Part shown: one piece after another, positions 11,845-19,798 of the stretch
How positions within the stretch are numbered: the first letter of the stretch is position 1
Layout of the letters: each line of letters starts with the position of its first letter
Assembly: GCA_950022655.1 (NCBI GenBank)
Contig: OX465587.1
Location: 28,647,716 to 28,711,715 of the forward strand
DNA length: 64,000 nt
Direction of reading: 5' to 3'
From: Alentia gelatinosa
Taxonomy: Eukaryota > Annelida > Polychaeta > Phyllodocida > Polynoidae
The notes under the pieces: generated by a model
Database searches by the model: none
Told to the model about the DNA's origin: nothing
The model's input: only the letters and a program-made list of their open reading frames with translations
Made by a program: the position numbers and the translations under genes

Positions 11845-14800
11845 ATATTCATTATGATAAATTTTAAATAATCTGCCTAATGAAGCTATATCAAGTTTAT
11901 CGAAACGTCGAGTTTTTAATATCATCACCCACCATCCATCTCAGCAGTTTCTCTGTTTATTTGTTTGTTTGGGTAGTTTAACGTCCAATTTGTTCAATTA
12001 GACTTAGTTTGTCTGTACTCATCTTTTATCATCAATAAATTGCATCATTTATCATCAATAAATTGAATCTTAATTGAATTGCAATGAGCCTCTTTTGTGT
12101 GTTTAACATCTTTCATGCAAAATTTAAAATATTTCATATTATTTAGATATATAATTAGTTTGTCGATTCTAACTGAAGTGCAAGTTAATTTTACATAGTA
12201 AAGCCGACCCCACTCTACATGTACATTCTACAGAGTTTTGTTGGCTAGTTACATCCTTTAGAGACTGACTCATTGGTTGACCTATCTGGTTCTTGAAAGG
12301 TATACTAACTCAACTTTGGTCTGCTTGTAGCAGTGCAACCCTATGCCCGTTTTATAGTGCTGCCTCACTAAAGGGCTGTGCTGCAGACCATGGACACAAC
12401 ACTCTGCTGGTCACATTACATTGGACAAACGGCAAACATTTTCTGAAGAAACTTCAGAATTTCTTTCATTCCAGGTTCTAAAGCCGATCCCTGTTGACAT
12501 ATATGTTCTACAGAGTAAGGCCGATCCCTGTCTACATGTACATTCTACAGAGTAAATCTGTCTGTTTGTTTGTTTGTTTGGGTAGTTTAACCATCCAATA
12601 TGCTCTAGTAGACATATTTTTGGTTTGACCGAATCTATATGAATTTAGGTTGAAACCTCACCCCTACACTTTTACCAAGGTGAGAGTTCTTTTACTTCCC
12701 ACACCACCATAGACATAGTATGAGAAGGATTGGCCTTTGATATCGCAGTTAATCTACCACTCCTGGAGATGAAGGAGAAAGGTGGCTGCACCCAACACTA
12801 CATAGACATGGTATGAGAAGGACTGGCCTTTGATGTAGCAGTACGTCTAAGGGGGGGGGGGGGGGGGGGGCAAAGGAGAAAAGTGGCTGCAGTGGGACTC
12901 AAACCAACAAAGTCTGACAATCCTGTGCTCCTTACCACTGAGCCAAATTCCCGACCCAGTCCCTTATAGAAATGCTTGCGGTCAGTCTTATTTTATTACT
13001 TTTCCGGATGCGTAGGGATTTACTCTGCCTGATTAATCATCACGTGACGCACCTGTCTTGCGGTGAGCAGCGACTCGTCCTTGACCTTCTTGACCTCCCC
13101 GTTGTCGTCGAGCTCGCCCTTCTCGAGCGCATCGAGCCAAGCCTGCTCCTCGTCAGATGTGTCGTCATCACGCTTCTTGGTACGGAACACATCTGTGCCG
13201 TCTGCAGGTAGAGTAAGATGAAGCGAACCAGTGAAATACAGTGGGAAACCTGACTTGAATTTAACCTGATAATTATTACGAACTCCCAGGCCGATAAGTA
13301 CTTGCCCAGATACAATAAGGTGAGAGGGGCACACCTTGGTGTCTGTGAGTGAGTAACAATTATCAGACTAAATGCCTGGTCTGTTTTTCTTTTATTATAC
13401 ACCTGAAAATGTTTAATATTGATAAGAAATTACATGCTTGTTAAGATTTAATTTGTTCAATAAGACTTAAAAATTACATGGAATTGCTACTCGAAGTACA
13501 ATTTGGGGACAATAACTTGAGCTGTATAACCTGGACATGATTTGTACTATATAGGGAGCAGAGGTAAGAAGTATAGGAACAATGTGAACAGGTGCATAAT
13601 AAACATGTTAATAATGAACACGCACTATAACGGTATAGGTGTATCTGACACGTACATACATTAAATATTAAGGCTAGGGAAATTGCAAAAAGATTGGGGG
13701 GCAATTTAGACGAAGCCTCCAGAAGGTCCTGCATTTTTAGCTATTCCAAGTGAATTCCTGGCTTTAATTGGAAGGTTAAATGGCCAGAATTGGGAAATAT
13801 CACACACCATCTTTCAAGTTTCCATTTTGACCCTCCTCCCACAACAACAAACAGTTTTCTAGTGTCTACATTGACCTCCACAATGCCAACTGGGATGAAA
13901 AAAAAGACAACACAATGGAAAATCTCATGTTTAAATACCTGCCCGGAAGTAGAACTTACCATCTTTGAGGCGCATGCGCTCCGAGCTGGTGGCACCCTCT
14001 GTCGTCTCGCCAGTCTCGGCGGTGGTGGTGCCCTCTGCTGGCACGCTCTCTGTTCCGGCTCCTCCGGCTCCTCCTCCAGCTCCTGCTCCAGCTCCTGCTC
14101 CAGCTCCTGCTCCAGCTCCTGCTCCGGCTCCTCCTCCTCCGGCTCCTCCTCCAGCTCCTGCTCCGGCTCCTCCTCCTGCGGCGGGCTGCTTCTCCAGCGA
14201 GCTCTTGGTGACACTGCGAACATCAGAGATAAAGGCGTCAGGCAGGATTAGGGATCAAAGTTGACATGGTTCAAAAACCAAAAAGCAATTTATTTGGCAG
14301 GACAGCGAATAAAAGGGCTATCATTTGGCATGACCCGGGTACATGAGCTGGTCATCGCCGTTCAGAACTGTACGTACTGACACCAGCAAAAGATCCGAGA
14401 ACTACAGTTCTTAATTTTGTTTTGAGCATGGCTAGAAATGAATCATAAGAGGGAAAGTACATCTGACTAGAAAAATACAAAATAGAATTGAAGGTTTGAG
14501 AATTTCTCTACACGAGAATCTCACTCTTGTGGCACATCATTTTCCCTACATGAGTCTGCTCCTGTGGCAGGCTGCTTCTCCAACTAGCTCTTGGTGACGC
14601 TGTGAGCATCGAAGATAAAGGCGTCAGGCAAGATTAGGGATCGAAGTTGACTTGATTCAAAAATCAAAACAGCAAAGATGATTACAAAATAATAGTCTCA
14701 GATGCAGCTTTGCGAATCTCATTCAAACAAATTTTTAAAGATAAATTTGACACGAAGTAAGCCGCCATTGAATTGTTTGTTTGGGAAGTTTAACATCCAA

Positions 14801-15174
14801 TATGTTCTATTAAACTTACTTTGGGTTTGGCCAAATCTATGAGATGAATTCAGGTAGAAATCTCACCCCTACACATTTGCCGAGGTAAGAGTTCTTGTAC
14901 TTCCCACACCACATAGACATGGTATGAGAAGGACTGGCCTTTGAGGGGATTGTGTAGATCTTGCAGTAATGAAGAAAACCGTACCTTTTTGTTAGTGTGT
15001 GCCCCCCGATTTTGAGTTTGAGTTTGATGGCAGGTTTGGAGATCTCTTCGCCGGCCGGGATGGCCACTCCCCCGATATCCACAACCTCCTCATCCTCCGC
15101 ATACTTGGACTTCTTATGTTTGTGTTTCTTATGCTTCTTGTGCTTCTTTGATGAAGGACTATCATCAATGTCCG
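6947..15174 (-). CDS. INO80B: INO80 complex subunit B (Ies2/PAPA-1-like, zf-HIT) gene, 8 exons, first exon missing
   Basis: Eight minus-strand exons join in compatible phases: 15174-14985, 14213-13960, 13201-13053, 10671-10623, 10077-9992, 9605-9549, 7614-7499 and 7091-6947 (TAG). The product is about 348 aa plus an unseen N-terminal exon; human INO80B is about 356 aa. In order it has a Lys/His-rich basic tract, the LKLKIGGHTL block, a Gly/Ala low-complexity stretch, the acidic block containing WLDALEKGELDDNG, LLTARQ, the basic EEQIKRRQQRTAKRRE helix of the PAPA-1 region, a KQTMDRLLKK segment, a GFRYTSS...SISVPEGF segment, and a C-terminal zf-HIT finger with Cys at CGVAGC, YACS, LC and LQC. 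From family knowledge, INO80B/Ies2 is a nuclear subunit of the INO80 ATP-dependent nucleosome remodeller. The exon joins are inferred from splice motifs and the family order, without transcript data. The gene is divergent from the TLCD gene. Confidence 0.9.
7385..7463 (-). mobile_element. SINE tRNA-like head only
   Basis: Minus-strand remnant with the B box (GGGTTCGAGTCCC) and a decayed A box. There is no body. It is too degraded to be a tRNA gene. Confidence 0.65.
7499..7614 (-). CDS. INO80B: INO80B exon before the zf-HIT finger
   Basis: The acceptor TTCTGTTCAG precedes 7614, and the donor CT|GTAAGT follows 7499. It encodes GKLKRSHVPG, FRYTSSRSQISISVPEGF and HFNFESQRAS, ending in phase 2. 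The SISVPEG segment corresponds to the LSFPPG segment that precedes the finger in INO80B homologues. Confidence 0.85.
7721..7990. mobile_element. Compound MITE pair (family C), copy 2
   Basis: GAGGAAACCTATGAAAGTTT opens the palindromic half, followed at 7873 by TTTATCTCACCC and the second element. It lies inside an INO80B intron. The second element's right terminal repeat is decayed. Confidence 0.7.
8370..8461. repeat. 35-bp tandem repeat, 2.6 units
   Basis: Each unit contains the palindrome GCCATATGGC followed by ATTCCCCTGGCCATGG. Nothing coding is seen. Confidence 0.8.
8925..9245 (-). mobile_element. tRNA-derived SINE, near full length
   Basis: On the minus strand the head carries an A box (TTAGCTCAGTGGTTAGAGC) and a B box (GGGTTCGAGCCCC). 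The body has the CAGCAGTGGTAGATTTACTG and CATAGACATGG-type segments, and the tail is rich in CAAA. It lies between the INO80B exons at 7614 and 9549. The head is a tRNA relative, not a working tRNA gene. Confidence 0.85.
9549..9605 (-). CDS. INO80B: INO80B small exon KQTMDRLLKKQ
   Basis: This 57-bp exon, phase 0 on both sides, lies between acceptor TCATTACAG and donor AAG|GTAACT. It encodes KQTMDRLLKKQDTRGKGLK, the counterpart of NQTIERLTK in human INO80B. MITE-like sequence fills most of the short intron between this exon and 9992. Confidence 0.85.
9992..10077 (-). CDS. INO80B: INO80B exon: PAPA-1 basic helix
   Basis: The exon encodes ELTEEQIKRRQQRTAKRREQ followed by AREKSEKDK, with donor AAG|GTACCG after 9992. 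It aligns with LTEEMLLKREERARKRRLQA of human INO80B, a predicted charged helix. Two in-frame acceptors lie 9 bp apart (exon start 10077 or 10068), so three residues (ELT) may be optional. The upstream site keeps the conserved LTEE and is preferred. Confidence 0.85.
10623..10671 (-). CDS. INO80B: INO80B micro-exon RSLLHGNKDGLLELPT
   Basis: This 49-bp exon lies between acceptor TTTTTACAG and donor ACAG|GTTAGT. It starts in phase 0, matching LLTARQ|, and ends in phase 1. The 16 residues correspond to the RALLQKA... linker of vertebrate INO80B. The call rests on the exact phase fit and this weak similarity. Confidence 0.75.
11330..11840 (-). mobile_element. Penelope-like retroelement fragment, GIY-YIG endonuclease part
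   Basis: A minus-strand frame (to a stop at about 11490) reads IYCIECTRCGIQYVGQTKQE, KKRFVQHFANI, HFTTNGH and, further on, LLEFNWIQRLHTNAPLGLNV. The CxxC plus QYVGQT pattern and the E..WI..L.T..P.GLN tail are typical of the C-terminal GIY-YIG nuclease of Penelope-like elements. No reverse transcriptase domain is seen, so this is a 5'-truncated copy in an INO80B intron. A 30-bp A run (11808-11837, plus strand) abuts its upstream side. Some sequence below 11490 probably belongs to the element's 3' end. Confidence 0.75.
11868..11925 (+). ncRNA. Degenerate hammerhead-like motif next to the Penelope-like fragment
   Basis: CTAATGA (11877-11883, consensus CTGATGA), a hairpin-forming segment and CGAAACGTC (11901-11909) resemble the minimal hammerhead of Penelope-like terminal repeats. 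One core base is changed, and the motif is opposite in orientation to the GIY-YIG fragment. It may be a remnant of an inverted terminal repeat copy. Confidence 0.35.
12555..12957 (-). mobile_element. tRNA-derived SINE with duplicated internal block
   Basis: The same SINE family in minus orientation, in an INO80B intron. The AGACATRGTATGAGAAGGA segment occurs twice, at 12711 and 12804, exactly 93 bp apart. A 20-bp G run has grown near 12850. The tRNA-like head is at 12890-12957. Confidence 0.8.
13053..13201 (-). CDS. INO80B: INO80B exon: acidic WLDALEKGELDDNG block
   Basis: The acceptor CTACCTGCAG precedes 13201, and the donor CAG|GTGCGT follows 13053. The exon encodes 50 codons in phase with its neighbours. 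It includes TSDEEQAWLDALEKGELDDN and ends LLTARQ. This block is almost identical to human INO80B (RWLDALEKGELDDNG...LLTARQ) and is the strongest single piece of evidence for the gene. Confidence 0.95.
13960..14213 (-). CDS. INO80B: INO80B exon: Gly/Ala low-complexity segment
   Basis: The acceptor GTTCGCAG precedes 14213 and the donor G|GTAAGT follows 13960. Phase continuity from the LTK| exon gives TKSVTKSSLEKQPAAGGG, a Gly/Ala run of roughly 37 residues, then GTESVPAEGTTTAETGE and ERMRLKD. The TKSV junction matches the vertebrate protein (TKSVP). The same bases give a long Glu/Pro-rich ORF in a second frame, and Ala/Pro-rich and Ser/Cys-rich ORFs on the opposite strand. The splice phases favour the Gly/Ala frame. 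The repeated GCC/GGA-type triplets suggest that the run length varies. Confidence 0.8.
14561..14690 (-). pseudogene. Dead duplicate of the INO80B Gly/Ala exon 5' edge
   Basis: This segment repeats 14165-14290, including the acceptor and the first codons of the Gly/Ala exon. On the minus strand an acceptor-like TCACAG is followed by SVTKS and then an in-frame TAG. It lies upstream of the functional exon in the same intron. If spliced in, it would truncate the protein. Confidence 0.75.
14773..14945 (-). mobile_element. SINE 3' fragment beside an INO80B exon
   Basis: It runs from TTGTTTGTTTGGGAAGTTTA to GAGAAGGACTGGCCTTTGA in minus orientation. It ends about 40 bp downstream of the INO80B exon ending at 14985. 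Confidence 0.8.
14985..15174 (-). CDS. INO80B: INO80B exon: Lys/His-rich basic tract and LKLKIGG block
   Basis: The acceptor TTTTGCAG precedes 15174, and the donor AG|GTACGG follows 14985. The exon begins with two bases of a split codon and then reads DIDDSPSSKKHKKHKKHKHK, an acidic linker and KLKLKIGGHTLTK, ending in phase 2. The basic HKKHKK tract and the IKLKLKIGG motif match the N-terminal third of INO80B proteins. The upstream coding exon must end in phase 1 and was not found. Confidence 0.85.
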
Positions 15175-16280
15175 CTGCAAAATCAAAATACACTCATTAA
15201 ATGATCAGGGATGTCAGTTGGGGTCATGAAAAAAAAGGAAATATTTTTCATGTGTAATTTACTGCCTCAGAGACAGGGAAAACACATCGTTATTCGACAT
15301 GGAATGGGACTGAGGTGTGTGGGGAGGTTTGAACCACAGTTTATTGGTGTGAATGTATCTCAATTTATTCTCTCTTTGTGTTACACAAGAAAAACTAATT
15401 TTATCAAGTGAAAATTAAAGCAAGGACCTCTTTGGAAAATAGGAAAAATGCCACCTCTTAATGATATTAAGGATACAATGTCATTGCTTATCGAGTACCA
15501 GCAAAGCCTATGGGTTTGGGTCAATTGGCTATCACAAACATTTCAGATTCTGTATTTCGGCAGAATATTAGACCCAACTTTGGTATTTAACAAGATTATC
15601 ATTATTCTGGCTTCTTCTTAGTTTACTTATTAGTGTTTTCATCCTTTCAATAATCAAAAGGACAAATTACTTTTGTGGGACAGCAAACAAAAGGGCTGTT
15701 ATTTGGCATGACACAGGCACATGACAGGTACGGCTGGTTTTGACAGAAAACTGGTAAATAGTTGCCTTGTCATTATACAGGATAAATAAACTGATCTAAA
15801 AAAAACCTACTGGTCATCGGCGTTTAGATCTGTATGCACTGACACCAGCAAAAGGAGATTGGAGAACTACAGGTCTAACTTTTGTTTTGAGCATGGCTAG
15901 AAATGAATCATAAGAGGGAAAGTACATCTGACTAGAAAAATACAAAATAGAATTGCAGGTTCGAGAATTTCTTTCAACGGGAATCTCACTCTCCTAGCAC
16001 ACTACTCTCCTACATAGGTCTGCTCATGTCTGTCTCTATGTGGGGCTGAAACTCAGTGGTTAAAGTCCTATAGGGGACAGATCCATTGTTAGTTCATGAA
16101 GCAGCCACTAAGTGGCCAGCAGTATGCTGGGCCTATTCGGGGGACAGAACCTTAAATTCTGGCTCTTTGACGCAATGATAAGCCTATGGAATTTCTTCGA
16201 GTAGGCACGTTTAAATTATGTCTGAATAATGTGAATATTTAAACTATTTCATGTACAAAATTCACAGGGAAAGATAGATT

Positions 16281-16400
16281 ATTATAATTTTTCGCCATTT
16301 TAAACTCTGACAGCGCTTTGTATTCACCAGCAAAGATGGCGGATCGATCTGTTGTCAGGTGAATTTGCATAATTTGGAGGGTATTTTGAACCGGAAGTGT
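16281..16400 (-). promoter_or_regulatory. Candidate INO80B promoter region with ETS-like and YY1-like sites
   Basis: ACCGGAAGTG at 16390-16399 matches an ETS/GABP site, and CAAAGATGGCGG at 16331-16342 matches a YY1 site. Both are typical of housekeeping promoters. The region lies upstream of the first INO80B exon found and faces the TLCD gene. An ATG in good context (AAAATGGCG, minus, from 16298) follows, but no phase-1 donor after it could be found. A plus-strand start is also possible, since the YY1 site contains ATGGCGGAT followed by CAG|GTGAAT. Confidence 0.35.
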
Positions 16401-17357
16401 CCAGCCGGATCGAAGAATGCACACAGACACGGCAGCGGAGGCGTACGACAGCCACCTTTCCCTTTAGGCTTTACCAATTTGTTGTAGAATGGCTTCTGAA
16501 GTTCTATAAACTGCACACCTTACCCTGCGTTGCACGGGCTTTTACACGGGGCATTCATGCGAATACTGGACGATACGCTTGGAAGCCAGCATCTCCCTGC
16601 TATCTGCGGGCGGCAACGAGTGGTTGTGGGGGGGGGGGGGGGGTAAACCTAGATATAGCCCGAGTGTCCGCCCCGCTAGAAGGTTAGAGCCTCTTTAGTT
16701 AGACGCACCCTTCTAACTAAGATCGAGGCTCTGACTTTCTAGCGGTGTCTTGTGTCAGTTGAGATTTCGGTCGGACTTGTCTAATCAGACGCGTCCGACC
16801 CTATACTTGACTCGAGTCCAAATACGGGAACGTACTGTTTGGGTCGCCCACGACTAGCCTTGTCTGACTACGTAAACACTAAACAAAGCGAGAGTCAAAC
16901 ACCTTCTGACTAGTCCGAAAACTCTACCTGTCAGTCACTGAGTCAGAGAATACAAGAGAAATGAGCCTGCAAGAGAACTGAGCCAGAGGTGTGATTGCGA
17001 ACTGAGCCTTCAGGGGAACTGAGTCTCCAAGAGAAGTGAGCCTGGCTCAGTCAGTGCGGTCCTTGGGCCATACGCTCGGTAGCCTTTACGCTTGGGACGA
17101 TACGATTCGTTTTCGGGAGTTGCCGCGGTGGCTACCTCGGACGCTACGCTTTGTTTTTCTAACTGAGTGTTGATATATATTCACTCAACTGACCAAAATT
17201 TAGGTAAGTTTGGCGAACTTTGCAAAACCGGGACTGTTTGCATAGCACAGCTGTCCACCCCTAAATGGAGACAACGAACAGATTAGGGGTGGATACTTTA
17301 CCTAGTCCATAGCTATTTACTGGTCTTTTATGATGTGATATTTCCTGAGGGGTATCA

Positions 17358-18037
17358 GACGATTCGCACTGGCAGCCCATTCGCACCCGACGTTTCGCAT
17401 TATAAACAAACCGATTCGCACTAGAAATCAAAACAATAACAAACCACGATGTATCGCACTATTAAGCGGAAAACGGCACATTATCATATGTTCCCTTTCG
17501 TGAATCACAATGTAGACTGTCCGACTGCTTCCAACATGTATTCAGTTAATTCCCAGTCATTTTCTGGTGTTTCTACGTCCAGTATTCACAGAAATATGTG
17601 CCGTTTTCAGGCTCGCGGCGAACAGCGGAAGGTATATCGGCAAATACTGGTATATTCCCTTTCAAAAATCAAAATATAAACTTCTGCATTGTGTTCTGCA
17701 GGCATTTAGCTAGCTAATGTTTTTTATCTGGAGTCTCTATGTTAAGTATTTCTTAAGTTACGAGGTTAGAAGTACAGAGAGTCAAACCCAAGTTTGGTTG
17801 TTTACATTTTGCGTAAAGCATCGCTCCCATTCTAATCGCGAATTTGCAAGAACTGAAACTAATTTAGGTAATTCCAAGTAACTATGAGTGAATTAATCTG
17901 CTGGTGAAGGTCTGGCAAAGTGTTGTACTATTTTATCATTATCAAGGGTTAGTAAGACTTGGTTCGATTTTTAGTGCGAATAGGCTAGTGCGAATCATCC
18001 GAGCAGCAGTGCGAATCGGTTTTCAGTGCGAATCGTC
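17358..18037. mobile_element. Foldback element A with GATTCGCACT motif arrays
   Basis: The termini GACGATTCGCACTG (17358-17371) and CAGTGCGAATCGTC (18024-18037) are exact inverted repeats. Further TTCGCA and GTGCGAAT motifs cluster inside each end. The 680-bp element has no convincing ORF. Confidence 0.75.
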
Positions 18038-18046
18038 GTACATTCG

Positions 18047-18530
18047 GTAGCAGGTAGGAACGGCCTGGAGTAAAATCGGCCCGGTATTATCGGCCCGGCC
18101 TGCGAGTAATCACGGCCCGCCCCTCCGTAACCACGGCCCGATATTTTTGTAAAGATCTATAAAACTTTTTGGGAAATATATGCGTTTAACTAAGATGATA
18201 CATATATATTCTGGGAGTTTCCTGGAATTAAAAAGTATTTACGTTCATTATTAAGCGAGACCGCCCATGGCCCGCCCAGTCTGCCGGCACTCCCATGCCT
18301 CTCCTGCCCGGGGGTCCGGGCCGGCCGCCCCCGGTCTCGCATCAGGGGCCGGTGAGTGACGGGCGGGGTAGGGTGAATGTCGCGTGTGAAAGCCCGCAGA
18401 CGGCCGGGTGTGTAGCAGGGAGGTGCCGGCGGGCGGGTGGGCCGATATTACTACTTCAGTGGGCCGATATTACCTCGGGCCGTGAATACCTCGGGCCGAC
18501 CTCCGAGAGCGGGCCGATATTACTCGTATC
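18047..18530. mobile_element. Foldback element B with TATCGGCCC motif arrays and 10-bp direct repeats
   Basis: CGTACATTCG occurs at 18037-18046 and again at 18531-18540, directly flanking 484 bp as a target-site duplication would. Inside, CGGCCCG-type motifs at the left and GGGCCGATATTAC-type motifs at the right are inverted copies. The core is GC-rich. The insertion point touches the right end of element A. Confidence 0.75.
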
Positions 18531-19607
18531 CGTACATTCGTACTGAGTGTTTTACTGCCAAGTGACACTGGTCACTGGTTTGCTATGAGGAAATTCAATC
18601 ACAAATATTGGCGAATCGGTACGTCCGATCTTTTTGATATTTGGTACGATTATTGGTCATATGTATCCTTTACTCGTGTTAAAGTTTCATGGCTTAGTTC
18701 CTAGGGGAAGTAAATTTCCGATGTCATTATTAACGATTGTCGTCACTGAAAAACAGGGCCCTGGCTCAGTTGGTAGCGCTAAATCTCAACCCCAGGCTCA
18801 GTTCTCCTGAAGGCTCAGTTCTCTTGCGGGCTCAGTTCTCCAGGTGGCGAGTCAGAGCATCTCGGACTGTGTCTCTGCTCTTTATACTGATACAGTGATA
18901 GTTTTACGAGAATCTACGAAAATTATCTAGTGATAGTAGTAGACGAGAGTCGAGTAAGACACCAATGACACTGACAGTGACAGCAGTAGTCGAACAGTAT
19001 TCAACAATCTAGGCGTATTACAAACACTATCCAAGTTCAGGTATATCTCCTGTTATAATGTACACAAAAATATGAGCCGTAAAGTGATAAAATATTACCT
19101 GTTTCCATCGTTTTAGATGATCGTTCACTCCGACACACGCCGATGCCGCTTGCGTCTATCAAAACCGGATGTCAATAAACATGTTTCTGCAGAAAATGTA
19201 GGTCCCCAAAGTTTAGGACAGTTCTTCTTATGTAATCAGAGCTATACGCAGCAAACATGGCTCAAATTACATCAAATCCCATCTGATAACATTTATTCTA
19301 TCATAATATCGGGTTGTCACTTCTCAAATCGTGCTAGTGATAGATTTCCAGTATTATGTAACTATGGAGCTACGAGCGTATATTCTTTCTGTAACACAAC
19401 GTACCTGCAGCCAATCAGAAGCCGGGGATGGAAACTGGGTCACGCGTGGTGCGGAAATAGGTCAGTTATCAATGCCAGAAACTGGGTGTGGAGTACCAGT
19501 GTGGGAGTTAAACCACTGAGAGAGTGCACGCGTTTACATGTACTGGAAAGGATACCAACAGCGACTTGTGATAAACGTATAAACTCACTGGCAGGCCCTA
19601 AGTACCG

Positions 19608-19798
19608 ATGGAAGGGCCAGTGGTTTCAGAAACAATGTTTTCTTTCATTGTGGCACTCGCTTCGGCTTGCGGGTTTCAAGCGCTAGGGACAGTGGTGGGT
19701 TTTGCGTTGACGCCCCAGTTTGTCCATCAGTGGCGATGGAAAAATATTCTTGTCTCATTTATCCACTCCGTCACTTCAGGGTTGTGGGCCCTTACATG
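19608..19798 (+). CDS. TLCD1/TLCD2: TLCD exon 1
   Basis: It starts at ATG 19608, or at the in-frame ATG 19635 (AACAATG, A at -3), which is the likelier start. It encodes the N-terminal membrane segment and WRWKNILVSFIHSVTSGLWA. The donor TG|GTAGGT leaves two bases, completed to Cys by exon 2. Confidence 0.88.

Larger units (their letters stand above)
10297..12010 (-). mobile_element. Short SINE 3' tails (10297-10350 and 11961-12010)
   Basis: Both pieces read GTTTGTTTGGGTAGTTTAAC then GTCCAATTTGTT, the reverse of the SINE tail, with no further body. They flank the Penelope-like fragment and the INO80B exon at 10623-10671. Confidence 0.7.
14285..16030. repeat. Intronic direct duplication in INO80B (14285-14560 and 15664-16030)
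   Basis: The two stretches share long near-identical blocks, such as GCTAGAAATGAATCATAAGA at about 14429 and 15898 and the flanking GACACCAGCAAAAG. The second copy has an extra insertion near 15730-15810. The intervening DNA holds the dead exon copy, a SINE fragment and the 14985-15174 exon. This looks like segmental duplication within the 5' part of the gene. Confidence 0.7.
16948..18842. mobile_element. Outer foldback repeat with AGAACTGAGCC motif arrays
   Basis: Several AGAACTGAGCC-like motifs at about 16948-17053 are mirrored by GGCTCAGTTCTC motifs at about 18760-18842. Elements A (17358-18037) and B (18047-18530) lie between them. The outer limits are approximate. The region is the INO80B-TLCD intergenic space. 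Confidence 0.55.

Noticed and set aside
13741..14223. Glu/Pro-rich 160-codon minus ORF
   Set aside because: It is an out-of-phase shadow of the INO80B Gly/Ala exon. Only the Gly/Ala frame joins the flanking exons in phase and gives the conserved TKSV junction.
19117..19686. 189-codon plus ORF overlapping TLCD exon 1
   Set aside because: It is in a different frame from the TLCD coding sequence, with no recognisable domain. It probably lies over the 5' UTR and exon 1.
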